A stretch of DNA of 64,000 bases, taken from NCBI RefSeq assembly GCF_949987535.1, contig NW_026645886.1, positions 62,001 through 126,000 on the forward strand, given 5' to 3'. Numbering within the stretch: position 1 is the first letter of the stretch; each line of letters starts with the position of its first letter. Made by a program: the position numbers and the translations under genes. The notes beneath the pieces were generated by a model that was not told the DNA's origin, ran no database searches, and was given only the letters and a program-made list of their open reading frames with translations. Shown one piece after another: positions 44,604-57,910 of this stretch. Origin of the DNA: Balaenoptera acutorostrata (lineage: Eukaryota > Chordata > Mammalia > Artiodactyla > Balaenopteridae).

Positions 44604-47600
44604 ATCACTAGTGCTTAGGAAATCTATTGGAGGCAGAAGCCGTCAAGGGTAGCCTAGGGTTAGGGTTAGGGTTAGGGTGAGGTTTAGGGTACGGCTTAGG
44701 GTACGGGTTCGGGGAGGGATTCGGGTAGGGCGTAGGGTATGGGTTAGAGTTAGGGTTAGGGTTAGTGTTAGGGTTAGGGCTCAGTTTAGGGTACGGGTTA
44801 GGATTAGGGTACGCGTTAGTGTTAGGGTAGGGGTTAGGGTTAGGGTACGCTTTAGGGTGAGGGTAGTCATTAAACCTATCCCACTCTCTAGATACCCCTT
44901 AGCACGTAAAGGAATATTATTTGGTGGTCCAGCCATGGAGAAGGGTTTAGACACTAGGAGAAGATAAGGAACACACCCATTATCAAGAAATCACAATATG
45001 ATTCTCTTTTTAAACTGTTCCTTAAAACACTAGTGCTTAGGAAATCTATTGGAGGCAGAAGCAGTCAAGGGTAGCTTAGGGTTAGGGTTAGGGTTAGGGT
45101 GAGGGTTAGGGTACGGCTTAGGGTACGGGTTCGGGGAGGGGTTCGGGTAGGGGGTAGGGTATGGGTTAGGGTTAGGGTTAGGGCTAGTGTTAGGGTTAGG
45201 GCTCGGTTTAGGGTACGGGTTAGGATTCGGGTACGCGTTAGGGTTAGGGTAGGGGTTAGGGTTAGGGTACGCGTTATGGTGAGGGTAATTATTAAACCTA
45301 TCCCACTCTCTAGATACCCCTTAGCACGTAAAGGAATATTATTTGGGGGTCCAGCCATGGAGAAGAGTTTAGACACTAGGAGAAGATAAGGAACACACCC
45401 ATTATCACGAAATCACATTAGGATTCTCTTTTTAACCTGTTCCTTAAAACACTAGTGCTTAGGAAATCTATTGGAGGCAGAAGCAGTCAAGGGTAGCTTA
45501 GGGTTAGTGTTAGGGTTAGGGTGAGGGCTAGGGTATGGCTTAGGGTACGGGTTCGGGGAGGGGTTCGGGTCGGGCGTAGGGTATGGGTTAGGGTTAGGGT
45601 TAGGGCTAGTGTTAGGGTTAGGGCTCGGTTTAGGGTACGGGTTAGGATTAGGGTACGCGTTAGGGTTAGGGTAGGGGTTAGGGTTAGGGTACGCGTTAGG
45701 GTGAGGGTAGTTATTAAACCTATCCCACTCTCTAGATACCCCTTAGCACGTAAAGGAATATTATTTGGGGGTCCAGCCATGGAGAAGAGTTTAGACACGA
45801 GGAGAAGATAAGGAACACACCCATTATCAAGAAATCACATTAGGATTCTCCTTTAAACCTGTTCCTTAAATCACTAGTGCTTAGGAAATCTATTGGAGGC
45901 AGAAGCCGTCAAGGGTAGCCTAGGGTTAGGGTTAGGGTTAGGGTGAGGTTTAGGGTACGGCTTAGGGTACGGGTTCGGGGAGGGATTCGGGTAGGGCGTA
46001 GGGTATGGGTTAGAGTTAGGGTTAGGGTTAGTGTTAGGGTTAGGGCTCAGTTTAGGGTACGGGTTAGGATTAGGGTACGCGTTAGTGTTAGGGTAGGGGT
46101 TAGGGTTAGGGTACGCTTTAGGGTGAGGGTAGTCATTAAACCTATCCCACTCTCTAGATACCCCTTAGCACGTAAAGGAATATTATTTGGTGGTCCAGCC
46201 ATGGAGAAGGGTTTAGACACTAGGAGAAGATAAGGAACACACCCATTATCAAGAAATCACAATATGATTCTCTTTTTAAACTGTTCCTTAAAACACTAGT
46301 GCTTAGGAAATCTATTGGAGGCAGAAGCAGTCAAGGGTAGCTTAGGGTTAGGGTTAGGGTTAGGGTGAGGGTTAGGGTACGGCTTAGGGTACGGGTTCGG
46401 GGAGGGGTTCGGGTAGGGGGTAGGGTATGGGTTAGGGTTAGGGTTAGGGCTAGTGTTAGGGTTAGGGCTCGGTTTAGGGTACGGGTTAGGATTCGGGTAC
46501 GCGTTAGGGTTAGGGTAGGGGTTAGGGTTAGGGTACGCGTTAGGGTGAGGGTAATTATTAAACCTATCCCACTCTCTAGATACCCCTTAGCACGTAAAGG
46601 AATATTATTTGGGGTTCCAGCCATGGAGAAGAGTTTAGACACGAGGAGAAGATAAGGAAAACACCCATTATCAAGAAATCACATTAGGATTCTCTTTTTA
46701 ACCTGTTCCTTAAAACACTAGTGCTTAGGAAATCTATTGGAGGCAGAAGCCGTCAAGGGTAGCTTAGGGTTAGGCGTAGGGTTAGGGTGAGGGTTAGGGT
46801 ACGACTTAGGGTACGGGTTCGGGGAGGGGTTCGGGTAGGGCGTAGGGTATGGTTTAGGGTTAGGGTTAGGGTTAGTGTTAGGGTTAGGGCTCGGTTTAGG
46901 GTACGGGTTAGGATTAGGGTACGCGTTAGGGTTAGAGTAGGGGTTAGGGTTAGGGTACGCGTTAGGGTGAGGGTAGTTATTAAACCTATCACACTCTCTA
47001 GATACCCCTTAGCACATAAAGGAATATTATTTGGGGGTCCAGCCATGGAGAAGAGTTTAGACACGAGGAGAAGATAAGGAACACACCCATTATCAAGAAA
47101 TCACATTAGGATTCTCTTTTTAACCTGTTCCTTAAAACACTAGTTCTTAGGAAATCTATTGGAGGCAGAAGCAGTCAAGGGTAGCTTAGGGTTAGGGTTA
47201 GGGTTAGGGTGAGGGTTAGGGTACGGCTTAGGGTACGGGTTCGGGGAGGGGTTCGGGTAGGGCGTAGGGTATGGGTTAGGGTTAGGGTTAGTTCTAGTGT
47301 TAGGGTTAGGGCTCGGTTTAGGCTACAGGTTAGGATTAGGGTACGCGTTAGGGTTAGGGTAGGGGTTAGGGTTAGTGTACGCTTTAGGGTGAGGGTAGTT
47401 ATTAAACCTATCCCACTCTCTAGATACCCCTTAGCACGTACAGGAATATTATTGGGGGTCCAGCCATGGAGAAGAGTTTAGACACTAGGAGAAGATAAGG
47501 AACACACCCATTATCACGAAATCACATTAGGATTCCCTTTTTAACCTGTTCCTTAAAACACTAGTGCTTAGGAAATCTATTGGAGGCAGAAGCAGTCAAG

Positions 47601-49501
47601 GGTAGCTTAGGGTTAGGGTTAGGGTTAGGGTGAGGGTTAGGGTATGGCTTAGGGTACGGGTTCGGGGAGGGGTTCGCGGAGGGCGTAGGGTATGGGTTAG
47701 GGTTAGGGTTAGGGCTCGGTTTAGGGTACGGGTTAGGATTAGGGTACGCGTTAGGGTTAGGGTAGGGGTTAGGGTTAGGGTACGCGTTAGGGTGAGGGTA
47801 GTTATTAAACCTATCCCACTCTCTAGATACCCCTTAGCACGTAAAGGAATATTATTTGGGGGTCCAGCCATGGAGAAGAGTTTAGACACGAGGAGAAGGT
47901 AAGGAACACACCCATTATCAAGAAATCACATTAGGATTCTCTTTTTAACCTGTTCCTTAAAACACTAGTGCTTAGGAAATCTATTGGAGGCAGAAGCCGT
48001 CAAGGGTAGCTTAGGGTTAGGGTTAGGGTTAGGGTGAGGTTTAGGGTACGGTTTAGGGTACGGGTTCAGGGAGGGGTTCGGGTAGGGCGTAGGGTATGGG
48101 TTAGGGTTAGGGTTAGAGTTAGTGTTAGGGTTAGGGCTCGGTTTAGGCTACGGGTTAGGATTAGGGTACGCGCTAGGGTTAGGGTAGGGGTTAGGGTTAG
48201 GGTACGCGTTAGGGTGAGGGTAGTTATTATACCTATCACACTCTCTAGATACCCCTTAGCACATAAAGGAATATTATTTGGGGGTCCAGCCATGGAGAAG
48301 AGTTTAGACACGAGGAGAAGATAAGGAACACACCCATTATCAAGAAATCACATTAGGATTCTCTTTTTAACCTGTTCCTTAAAACACTAGTGCTTAGGAA
48401 ATCTATTGGAGGCAGAAGCCGTCAAGGTTAGCTTAGGGTTAGGGTTAGGGTTAGGGTGAGGGTTAGGGTACGGCTTACGATACGGGTTTGGGGAGGGGTT
48501 CGAGTAGGGCGTAGGGTATGGGTTAGGGTTAGGGTTAGGGCTAGTGTTAGGGTTAGGGCTCGGTTTAGGGTACGGGTTAGGATTAGGGTATGCGTTAGGG
48601 TAAGGGTAGGGGTTATGGTTAGGGTACGCGTTAGGGTGAGGGTAGTTATTAAACCTATCCCACTCTCTAGATACCCCTTAGCACGTAAAGGAATATTATT
48701 TGGGGGTCCAGCCATGGAGAAGAGTTTAGACACGAGGAGAAGATAAGGAACACACCCATTATCAAGAAATCACATTAGGATTCTCCTTTAAACCTGTTCC
48801 TTAAATCACTAGTGCTTAGGAAATCTATTGGAGGCAGAAGCCGTCAAGGGTAGCCTAGGGTTAGGGTTAGGGTTAGGGTGAGGGTTAGAGTACGGCTTAG
48901 GGTACGGGTTCGGGGAGGGATTCGGGTAGGGCGTAGGGTATGGGTTAGAGTTAGGGTTAGGGTTAGTGTTAGGGTTAGGGCTCAGTTTAGGGTACGGGTT
49001 AGGATTAGGGTACGCGTTAGTGTTAGGGTAGGGGTTAGGGTTAGGGTACGCTTTAGGGTGAGGGTAGTTATTAAACCTATCCCACTCTCTAGATACCCCT
49101 TAGCAAGTAAAGGAATATTATTTGGGGGTCTAGCCATGGAGAAGGGTTTAGACACTAGGAGAAGATAAGGAACACACCCATTATCAAGAAATCACAATAT
49201 GATTCTCTTTTTAAACTGTTCCTTAAAACACTAGTGGTTAGGAAATCTATTGGAGGCAGAAGCAGTCAAGGGTAGCTTAGTGTTAGGGTTAGGGTTAGGG
49301 TGAGGGTTAGGGTACGGCTAAGGGTACGGGTTCGGGGACGGTTTCGGGTAGGGCCTAGTGTATGGGTTAGGGTTAGGGTTAGGGTTAGTGTTAGGGTTAG
49401 GGCTCGGTTTAGGGTACGGGTTAGGATTAGGGTACGCGTTAGGGTTAGGGTAGCGGTTAGGGTTAGGGTACGCGTTAGGGTGAGGGTAGTTATTAAACCT
49501 A
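44585..49501 (+). repeat. Block B, original copy (about 4917 bp)
   Basis: Monomer starts are 44604, 45026, 45448, 45870, 46292, 46714, 47136, 47557, 47961, 48383, 48805 and 49227. It opens with an older three-monomer duplication of 1266 bp (44604-45448 against 45870-46714). Private states include GGGGTAGGGGGTAGGG, GTAATTATTAAACC, GGGGTTCCAGCC, AGGCGTAGGGTTAGG, TTAGTTCTAGTG, CTAGTTCTTAGG, the 404-bp unit at 47557 and GGGTAAGGGTAGG. All recur at plus 8409. Confidence 0.92.
47557..47960 (+). repeat. 404-bp monomer, minus three hexamers
   Basis: Slots 19-21 (CTAGTG and two TTAGGG) are missing, so CTCGGT follows the TTAGGG run directly. Private GGTTCGCGGAGGGC and GAGAAGGTAAGG. Confidence 0.92.
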
Positions 49502-52500
49502 TCCCACTCTCTAGATACCCCTTAGCACGTAAAGGAATATTATTTGGGGGTCCAGCCATGGAGAAGAGTTTAGACACTAGGAGAAGATAAGGAACACACC
49601 CATTATCACGAAATCACATTAGGATTCTCTTTTTAACCTGTTCCTTAAAACACTAGTGCTTAGGAAATCTATTGGAGGCAGAAGCAGTCAAGGGTAGCTT
49701 AGGGTTAGTGTTAGGGTTAGGGTGAGGGCTAGGGTATGGCTTAGGGTACGGGTTCGGGGAGAGGTTCGGGTCGGGCGTAGGGTATGGGTTAGGGTTAGGG
49801 TTAGGGCTAGTGTTAGGGTTAGGGCTCGGTTTAGGGTACGGGTTAGGATTAGCGTACGCGTTAGGGTTAGGGTAGGGGTTAGGGTTAGGGTACGCGTTAG
49901 GGTGAGGGTAGTTATTAAACCTATCCCACTCTCTAGATACCCCTTAGCACGTAAAGGAATATTATTTGGGGGTCCAGCCATGGAGAAGAGTTTAGACACG
50001 AGGAGAAGATATGGAACACACCCATTATCACGAAATCACATTAGGATTCTCTTTTTAACCTGTTCCTTAAAACACTAGTGCTTAGGAAATCTATTGGAGG
50101 CAGAAGCAGTCAAGGGTAGCTTAGGGTTAGGGTTAGGGTTAGGGTGAGGGTTAGGGTACGGCTTAGGGTACGGGTTCGAGGAGGGGTTCGGGTAGGGCGT
50201 AGGGTATGTGTTAGGGTTAGGGTTAGGGCTAGTGTTAGGGTTAGGGCTCGGTTTAGGGTACGGGTTAGGATTAGGGTACGCGTTAGGGATAGGGTAGGGG
50301 TTAGGGTTAGGGTACGCGTTAGGGTGAGGGTAGTTATTAAACCTATCCCACTCTCTAGATACCCCTTAGCACGTAAAGGAATATTATTTGGTGGTCCAGC
50401 CATGGAGAAGAGTTTAGACACGAGGAGAAGATAAGGAACACACCCATTATCACGAAATCACATTAGGATTCTCTTTTTAACCTGTTCCTTAAAACACTAG
50501 TGCTTAGGAAATCTATTGGAGGCAGAAGCAGTCAAGGGTAGCTTAGGGATAGGGTTAGGGTTAGGGTGAGGGTTAGGGTACGGCTTAGGGTACGGGTTCG
50601 GGGAGGGGTTCGGGTAGGGCGTAGGGTATGGGTTAGGGTTAGGGTTAGGGCTAGTGTTAGGGTTAGGGCTCGGTTTAGGGTACGGGTTAGGATTAGGGTA
50701 CGCATTAGGGTTAGGGTAGGGGTTAGGGTTAGGGTACGCGTTAGGGTGAGGGTAGTTATTAAACCTATCTCACTCTCTAGATACCCCTTAGCACGTAAAG
50801 GAATATTATATGGGGGTCCAGCCATGGAGAAGAGTTTAGACACGAGGAGAAGATAAGGAACACACCCATTATCACGAAATCACATTAGGATTCTCTTTTT
50901 AACCTGTTCCTTAAAACACTAGTGCTTAGGAAATCTATTGGAGGCAGAAGCCGTCAAGGGTAGCTTAGGGTTAGGGTTAGGGTTAGGGTGAGGGTTAGGG
51001 TACGGTTTAGGGTATGGGTTCAGGGAGGGGTTCGGGTAGGGCGTAGGGTATGGGTTAGGGTTAGGGTTAGAGTTAGTGTTAGGGTTAGGGCTCGGTTTAG
51101 GGTACGGGTTAGGATTAGGGTACGCGCTAGTGTTAGGGTAGGGGTTAGGGTTAGGGTACGCGTTAGGGTGAGGGTAGTTACTATACCTATCACACTCTCT
51201 AGATACCCCTTAGCACATAAAGGAATATTATTTGGGGGTCCAGCCATGGAGAAGAGTTTAGACACGAGGAGAAGATAAGGAACACACCCATTATCAAGAA
51301 ATCACATTAGGATTCTCTTTTTAACCTGTTCCTTAAAACACTAGTGCTTAGGAAATCTATTGGAGGCAGAAGCCGTCAAGGGTAGCTTAGGGTTAGGGTT
51401 AGGGTTAGGGTGAGGGTTAGGGTACGGCTTAGGGTACGGGTTCGGGGAGGGGTTCGAGTAGGGCGTAGGGTATGGGTTAGGGTTAGGGTTAGGGCTAGTG
51501 TTAGGGTTAGGGCTCGGTTTAGGGTACGGGTTAGGATTAGGGTATGCGTTAGGGTTAGGGTAGGGGTTAGGGTTAGGGTACGCGTTAGGGTGAGGGTAGT
51601 TATTAAACCTATCCCACTCTCTAGATACCCCGTAGCACGTAAAGGAATATTATTTGGGGGTCCAGCCATGGAGAAGAGTTTAGACACGAGGAGAAGATAA
51701 GGAACACACCCATTATCAAGAAATCACATTAGGATTCTCCTTTAAACCTGTTCCTTAAATCACTAGTGCTTAGGAAATCTATTGGAGGCAGAAGCCGTCA
51801 AGGGTAGCCTAGGGTTAGGGTTAGGGTTAGGGTGAGGGTTAGGGTACGGCTTAGGGTACGGGTTCGGGGAGGGGTTCGGGTAGGGCGTAGGTTATGGGTT
51901 AGGGTTAGGGTTAGGGCTAGTGTTAGGGTTAGGGCTCGGTTTAGGGTACGGGTTAGGATTAGGGTACGCGTTAGGGATAGGGTAGGGGTTAGGGTTAGGG
52001 TACGCGTTAGGGTGAGGGTAGTTATTAAACCTATCCCACTCTCTAGATACCCCTTAGCACGTAAAGGAATATTATTTGGGGGTCCAGCCATGGAGAAGAG
52101 TTGAGACACGAGGAGAAGATAAGGAACACACCCATTATCAAGAAATCACATTAGGATTCTCTTTTTAACCTGTTCCTTAAAACACTTGTGCTTAGGAAAT
52201 CTATTGGAGGCAGAAGCATTCAAGGGTAGCTTAGGGTTAGGGTTAGGGTTAGGGTACGGCTTAGGGTACGGGTTCGGGGAGGGGTTCGCGTAGGGCGTAG
52301 GGTATGGGTTAGTGTTAGGGTTAGGGTTAGTGTTAGGGTTAGGGCTCGGTTTAGGGTACGGGTTAGGATTAGGGTACGCGTTAGGGTTAGGGTAGGGGTT
52401 AGGTTTAGGTTATGCGATAGGGTGAGGTTAGTTATTAAACCTATCCCACTCTCTAGATACCCCTTAGCACGTAAAGGAATATTATTTGGGGGTCCAGCCA

Positions 52501-52993
52501 TGGAGAAGAGTTTCGACACTAGGAGAAGATAAGGAACACACCCATTATCAAGAAATCACATTAGGATTCTCTTTTTAACCTGTTCCTTAAAACACTAGTG
52601 CTTAGGAAATATATTGGAGGCAGAAGCCGTCAAGGGTAGCTTAGGGTTAGGGTTAGGGTTAGGGTGAGGGTTAGGGTACGGCTTAGGGTACGGGTTCGGG
52701 GAGGGGTTCGGGTAGGGCGTAGGGTATGGGTTAGGGTTAGGGTTAGGGCTAGTGTTAGGGTTAGGGCTCGGTTTAGGGTACGGGTTAGGATTAGGGTATG
52801 CGTTAGGGTTAGGGTAGGGGTTAGGGTTAGGGTACGCGTTAGGGTGAGGGTAGTTATTAAACCTATCCCACTCTCTAGATACCCCTTAGCACGTAAAGGA
52901 ATATTATTTGGGGGTCCAGCCATGGAGAAGAGTTTAGACACGAGGAGAAGATAAGGAACACACCCATTATCAAGAAATCACATTAGGATTCTC
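49501..52993 (+). repeat. Block C, second copy
   Basis: Monomer starts inside are 49649, 50071, 50493, 50915, 51337, 51759, 52181 and 52591. Every marker of 34757-38249 is present at plus 14,744. The left junction with block B falls between GGGTAGCGGTTAGG at about 49451 and CTATCCCAC at 49501. The right junction falls between TATGCGTTAGGG at about 52798, typical of the unit at 37847, and CTCCTTTAAACC at 52993, typical of the tail of the unit at 44176. The unit 52591-53012 is therefore a chimera of those two. Confidence 0.92.
52181..52590 (+). repeat. 410-bp monomer, copy of 37437-37846
   Basis: Same deletion and private states, 14,744 bp downstream, inside the second copy of block C. Confidence 0.92.
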
Positions 52994-55900
52994 CTTTAAA
53001 CCTGTTCCTTAAATCACTAGTGCTTAGGAAATCTATTGGAGGCAGAAGCCGTCAAGGGTAGCCTAGGGTTAGGGTTAGGGTTAGGGTGAGGTTTAGGGTA
53101 CGGCTTAGGGTACGGGTTCGGGGAGGGATTCGGGTAGGGCGTAGGGTATGGGTTAGAGTTAGGGTTAGGGTTAGTGTTAGGGTTAGGGCTCAGTTTAGGG
53201 TACGGGTTAGGATTAGGGTACGCGTTAGTGTTAGGGTAGGGGTTAGGGTTAGGGTACGCTTTAGGGTGAGGGTAGTCATTAAACCTATCCCACTCTCTAG
53301 ATACCCCTTAGCACGTAAAGGAATATTATTTGGTGGTCCAGCCATGGAGAAGGGTTTAGACACTAGGAGAAGATAAGGAACACACCCATTATCAAGAAAT
53401 CACAATATGATTCTCTTTTTAAACTGTTCCTTAAAACACTAGTGCTTAGGAAATCTATTGGAGGCAGAAGCAGTCAAGGGTAGCTTAGGGTTAGGGTTAG
53501 GGTTAGGGTGAGGGTTAGGGTACGGCTTAGGGTACGGGTTCGGGGAGGGGTTCGGGTAGGGGGTAGGGTATGGGTTAGGGTTAGGGTTAGGGCTAGTGTT
53601 AGGGTTAGGGCTCGGTTTAGGGTACGGGTTAGGATTCGGGTACGCGTTAGGGTTAGGGTAGGGGTTAGGGTTAGGGTACGCGTTATGGTGAGGGTAATTA
53701 TTAAACCTATCCCACTCTCTAGATACCCCTTAGCACGTAAAGGAATATTATTTGGGGGTCCAGCCATGGAGAAGAGTTTAGACACTAGGAGAAGATAAGG
53801 AACACACCCATTATCACGAAATCACATTAGGATTCTCTTTTTAACCTGTTCCTTAAAACACTAGTGCTTAGGAAATCTATTGGAGGCAGAAGCAGTCAAG
53901 GGTAGCTTAGGGTTAGTGTTAGGGTTAGGGTGAGGGCTAGGGTATGGCTTAGGGTACGGGTTCGGGGAGGGGTTCGGGTCGGGCGTAGGGTATGGGTTAG
54001 GGTTAGGGTTAGGGCTAGTGTTAGGGTTAGGGCTCGGTTTAGGGTACGGGTTAGGATTAGGGTACGCGTTAGGGTTAGGGTAGGGGTTAGGGTTAGGGTA
54101 CGCGTTAGGGTGAGGGTAGTTATTAAACCTATCCCACTCTCTAGATACCCCTTAGCACGTAAAGGAATATTATTTGGGGGTCCAGCCATGGAGAAGAGTT
54201 TAGACACGAGGAGAAGATAAGGAACACACCCATTATCAAGAAATCACATTAGGATTCTCCTTTAAACCTGTTCCTTAAATCACTAGTGCTTAGGAAATCT
54301 ATTGGAGGCAGAAGCCGTCAAGGGTAGCCTAGGGTTAGGGTTAGGGTTAGGGTGAGGTTTAGGGTACGGCTTAGGGTACGGGTTCGGGGAGGGATTCGGG
54401 TAGGGCGTAGGGTATGGGTTAGAGTTAGGGTTAGGGTTAGTGTTAGGGTTAGGGCTCAGTTTAGGGTACGGGTTAGGATTAGGGTACGCGTTAGTGTTAG
54501 GGTAGGGGTTAGGGTTAGGGTACGCTTTAGGGTGAGGGTAGTCATTAAACCTATCCCACTCTCTAGATACCCCTTAGCACGTAAAGGAATATTATTTGGT
54601 GGTCCAGCCATGGAGAAGGGTTTAGACACTAGGAGAAGATAAGGAACACACCCATTATCAAGAAATCACAATATGATTCTCTTTTTAAACTGTTCCTTAA
54701 AACACTAGTGCTTAGGAAATCTATTGGAGGCAGAAGCAGTCAAGGGTAGCTTAGGGTTAGGGTTAGGGTTAGGGTGAGGGTTAGGGTACGGCTTAGGGTA
54801 CGGGTTCGGGGAGGGGTTCGGGTAGGGGGTAGGGTATGGGTTAGGGTTAGGGTTAGGGCTAGTGTTAGGGTTAGGGCTCGGTTTAGGGTACGGGTTAGGA
54901 TTCGGGTACGCGTTAGGGTTAGGGTAGGGGTTAGGGATAGGGTACGCGTTAGGGTGAGGGTAATTATTAAACCTATCCCACTCTCTAGATACCCCTTAGC
55001 ACGTAAAGGAATATTATTTGGGGTTCCAGCCATGGAGAAGAGTTTAGACACGAGGAGAAGATAAGGAAAACACCCATTATCAAGAAATCACATTAGGATT
55101 CTCTTTTTAACCTGTTCCTTAAAACACTAGTGCTTAGGAAATCTATTGGAGGCAGAAGCCGTCAAGGGTAGCTTAGGGTTAGGCGTAGGGTTAGGGTGAG
55201 GGTTAGGGTACGACTTAGGGTACGGGTTCGGGGAGGGGTTCGGGTAGGGCGTAGGGTATGGTTTAGGGTTAGGGTTAGGGTTAGTGTTAGGGTTAGGGCT
55301 CGGTTTAGGGTACGGGTTAGGATTAGGGTACGCGTTAGGGTTAGAGTAGGGGTTAGGGTTAGGGTACGCGTTAGGGTGAGGGTAGTTATTAAACCTATCA
55401 CACTCTCTAGATACCCCTTAGCACATAAAGGAATATTATTTGGGGGTCCAGCCATGGAGAAGAGTTTAGACACGAGGAGAAGATAAGGAACACACCCATT
55501 ATCAAGAAATCACATTAGGATTCTCTTTTTAACCTGTTCCTTAAAACACTAGTTCTTAGGAAATCTATTGGAGGCAGAAGCAGTCAAGGGTAGCTTAGGG
55601 TTAGGGTTAGGGTTAGGGTGAGGGTTAGGGTACGGCTTAGGGTACGGGTTCGGGGAGGGGTTCGGGTAGGGCGTAGGGTATGGGTTAGGGTTAGGGTTAG
55701 TTCTAGTGTTAGGGTTAGGGCTCGGTTTAGGCTACAGGTTAGGATTAGGGTACGCGTTAGGGTTAGGGTAGGGGTTAGGGTTAGTGTACGCTTTAGGGTG
55801 AGGGTAGTTATTAAACCTATCCCACTCTCTAGATACCCCTTAGCACGTACAGGAATATTATTGGGGGTCCAGCCATGGAGAAGAGTTTAGACACTAGGAG

Positions 55901-57910
55901 AAGATAAGGAACACACCCATTATCACGAAATCACATTAGGATTCCCTTTTTAACCTGTTCCTTAAAACACTAGTGCTTAGGAAATCTATTGGAGGCAGAA
56001 GCAGTCAAGGGTAGCTTAGGGTTAGGGTTAGGGTTAGGGTGAGGGTTAGGGTATGGCTTAGGGTACGGGTTCGGGGAGGGGTTCGCGGAGGGCGTAGGGT
56101 ATGGGTTAGGGTTAGGGTTAGGGCTCGGTTTAGGGTACGGGTTAGGATTAGGGTACGCGTTAGGGTTAGGGTAGGGGTTAGGGTTAGGGTACGCGTTAGG
56201 GTGAGGGTAGTTATTAAACCTATCCCACTCTCTAGATACCCCTTAGCACGTAAAGGAATATTATTTGGGGGTCCAGCCATGGAGAAGAGTTTAGACACGA
56301 GGAGAAGGTAAGGAACACACCCATTATCAAGAAATCACATTAGGATTCTCTTTTTAACCTGTTCCTTAAAACACTAGTGCTTAGGAAATCTATTGGAGGC
56401 AGAAGCCGTCAAGGGTAGCTTAGGGTTAGGGTTAGGGTTAGGGTGAGGTTTAGGGTACGGTTTAGGGTACGGGTTCAGGGAGGGGTTCGGGTAGGGCGTA
56501 GGGTATGGGTTAGGGTTAGGGTTAGAGTTAGTGTTAGGGTTAGGGCTCGGTTTAGGCTACGGGTTAGGATTAGGGTACGCGCTAGGGTTAGGGTAGGGGT
56601 TAGGGTTAGGGTACGCGTTAGGGTGAGGGTAGTTATTATACCTATCACACTCTCTAGATACCCCTTAGCACATAAAGGAATATTATTTGGGGGTCCAGCC
56701 ATGGAGAAGAGTTTAGACACGAGGAGAAGATAAGGAACACACCCATTATCAAGAAATCACATTAGGATTCTCTTTTTAACCTGTTCCTTAAAACACTAGT
56801 GCTTAGGAAATCTATTGGAGGCAGAAGCCGTCAAGGTTAGCTTAGGGTTAGGGTTAGGGTTAGGGTGAGGGTTAGGGTACGGCTTACGATACGGGTTTGG
56901 GGAGGGGTTCGAGTAGGGCGTAGGGTATGGGTTAGGGTTAGGGTTAGGGCTAGTGTTAGGGTTAGGGCTCGGTTTAGGGTACGGGTTAGGATTAGGGTAT
57001 GCGTTAGGGTAAGGGTAGGGGTTATGGTTAGGGTACGCGTTAGGGTGAGGGTAGTTATTAAACCTATCCCACTCTCTAGATACCCCTTAGCACGTAAAGG
57101 AATATTATTTGGGGGTCCAGCCATGGAGAAGAGTTTAGACACGAGGAGAAGATAAGGAACACACCCATTATCAAGAAATCACATTAGGATTCTCCTTTAA
57201 ACCTGTTCCTTAAATCACTAGTGCTTAGGAAATCTATTGGAGGCAGAAGCCGTCAAGGGTAGCCTAGGGTTAGGGTTAGGGTTAGGGTGAGGGTTAGAGT
57301 ACGGCTTAGGGTACGGGTTCGGGGAGGGATTCGGGTAGGGCGTAGGGTATGGGTTAGAGTTAGGGTTAGGGTTAGTGTTAGGGTTAGGGCTCAGTTTAGG
57401 GTACGGGTTAGGATTAGGGTACGCGTTAGTGTTAGGGTAGGGGTTAGGGTTAGGGTACGCTTTAGGGTGAGGGTAGTTATTAAACCTATCCCACTCTCTA
57501 GATACCCCTTAGCAAGTAAAGGAATATTATTTGGGGGTCTAGCCATGGAGAAGGGTTTAGACACTAGGAGAAGATAAGGAACACACCCATTATCAAGAAA
57601 TCACAATATGATTCTCTTTTTAAACTGTTCCTTAAAACACTAGTGGTTAGGAAATCTATTGGAGGCAGAAGCAGTCAAGGGTAGCTTAGTGTTAGGGTTA
57701 GGGTTAGGGTGAGGGTTAGGGTACGGCTAAGGGTACGGGTTCGGGGACGGTTTCGGGTAGGGCCTAGTGTATGGGTTAGGGTTAGGGTTAGGGTTAGTGT
57801 TAGGGTTAGGGCTCGGTTTAGGGTACGGGTTAGGATTAGGGTACGCGTTAGGGTTAGGGTAGCGGTTAGGGTTAGGGTACGCGTTAGGGTGAGGGTAGTT
57901 ATTAAACCTA
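52994..57910 (+). repeat. Block B, second copy
   Basis: Monomer starts are 53013, 53435, 53857, 54279, 54701, 55123, 55545, 55966, 56370, 56792, 57214 and 57636. It matches 44585-49501 at offset 8409. The only substitution I noticed is A at 54937, where the original has T at 46528. The match ends in the unit at 57636, where CTATCACAC replaces CTATCCCAC. Such low divergence over almost 5 kb means the duplication is very recent, or is an assembly error. Confidence 0.92.
55966..56369 (+). repeat. 404-bp monomer, copy of 47557-47960
   Basis: Same three-hexamer loss and private states, 8409 bp downstream, inside the second copy of block B. Confidence 0.92.
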
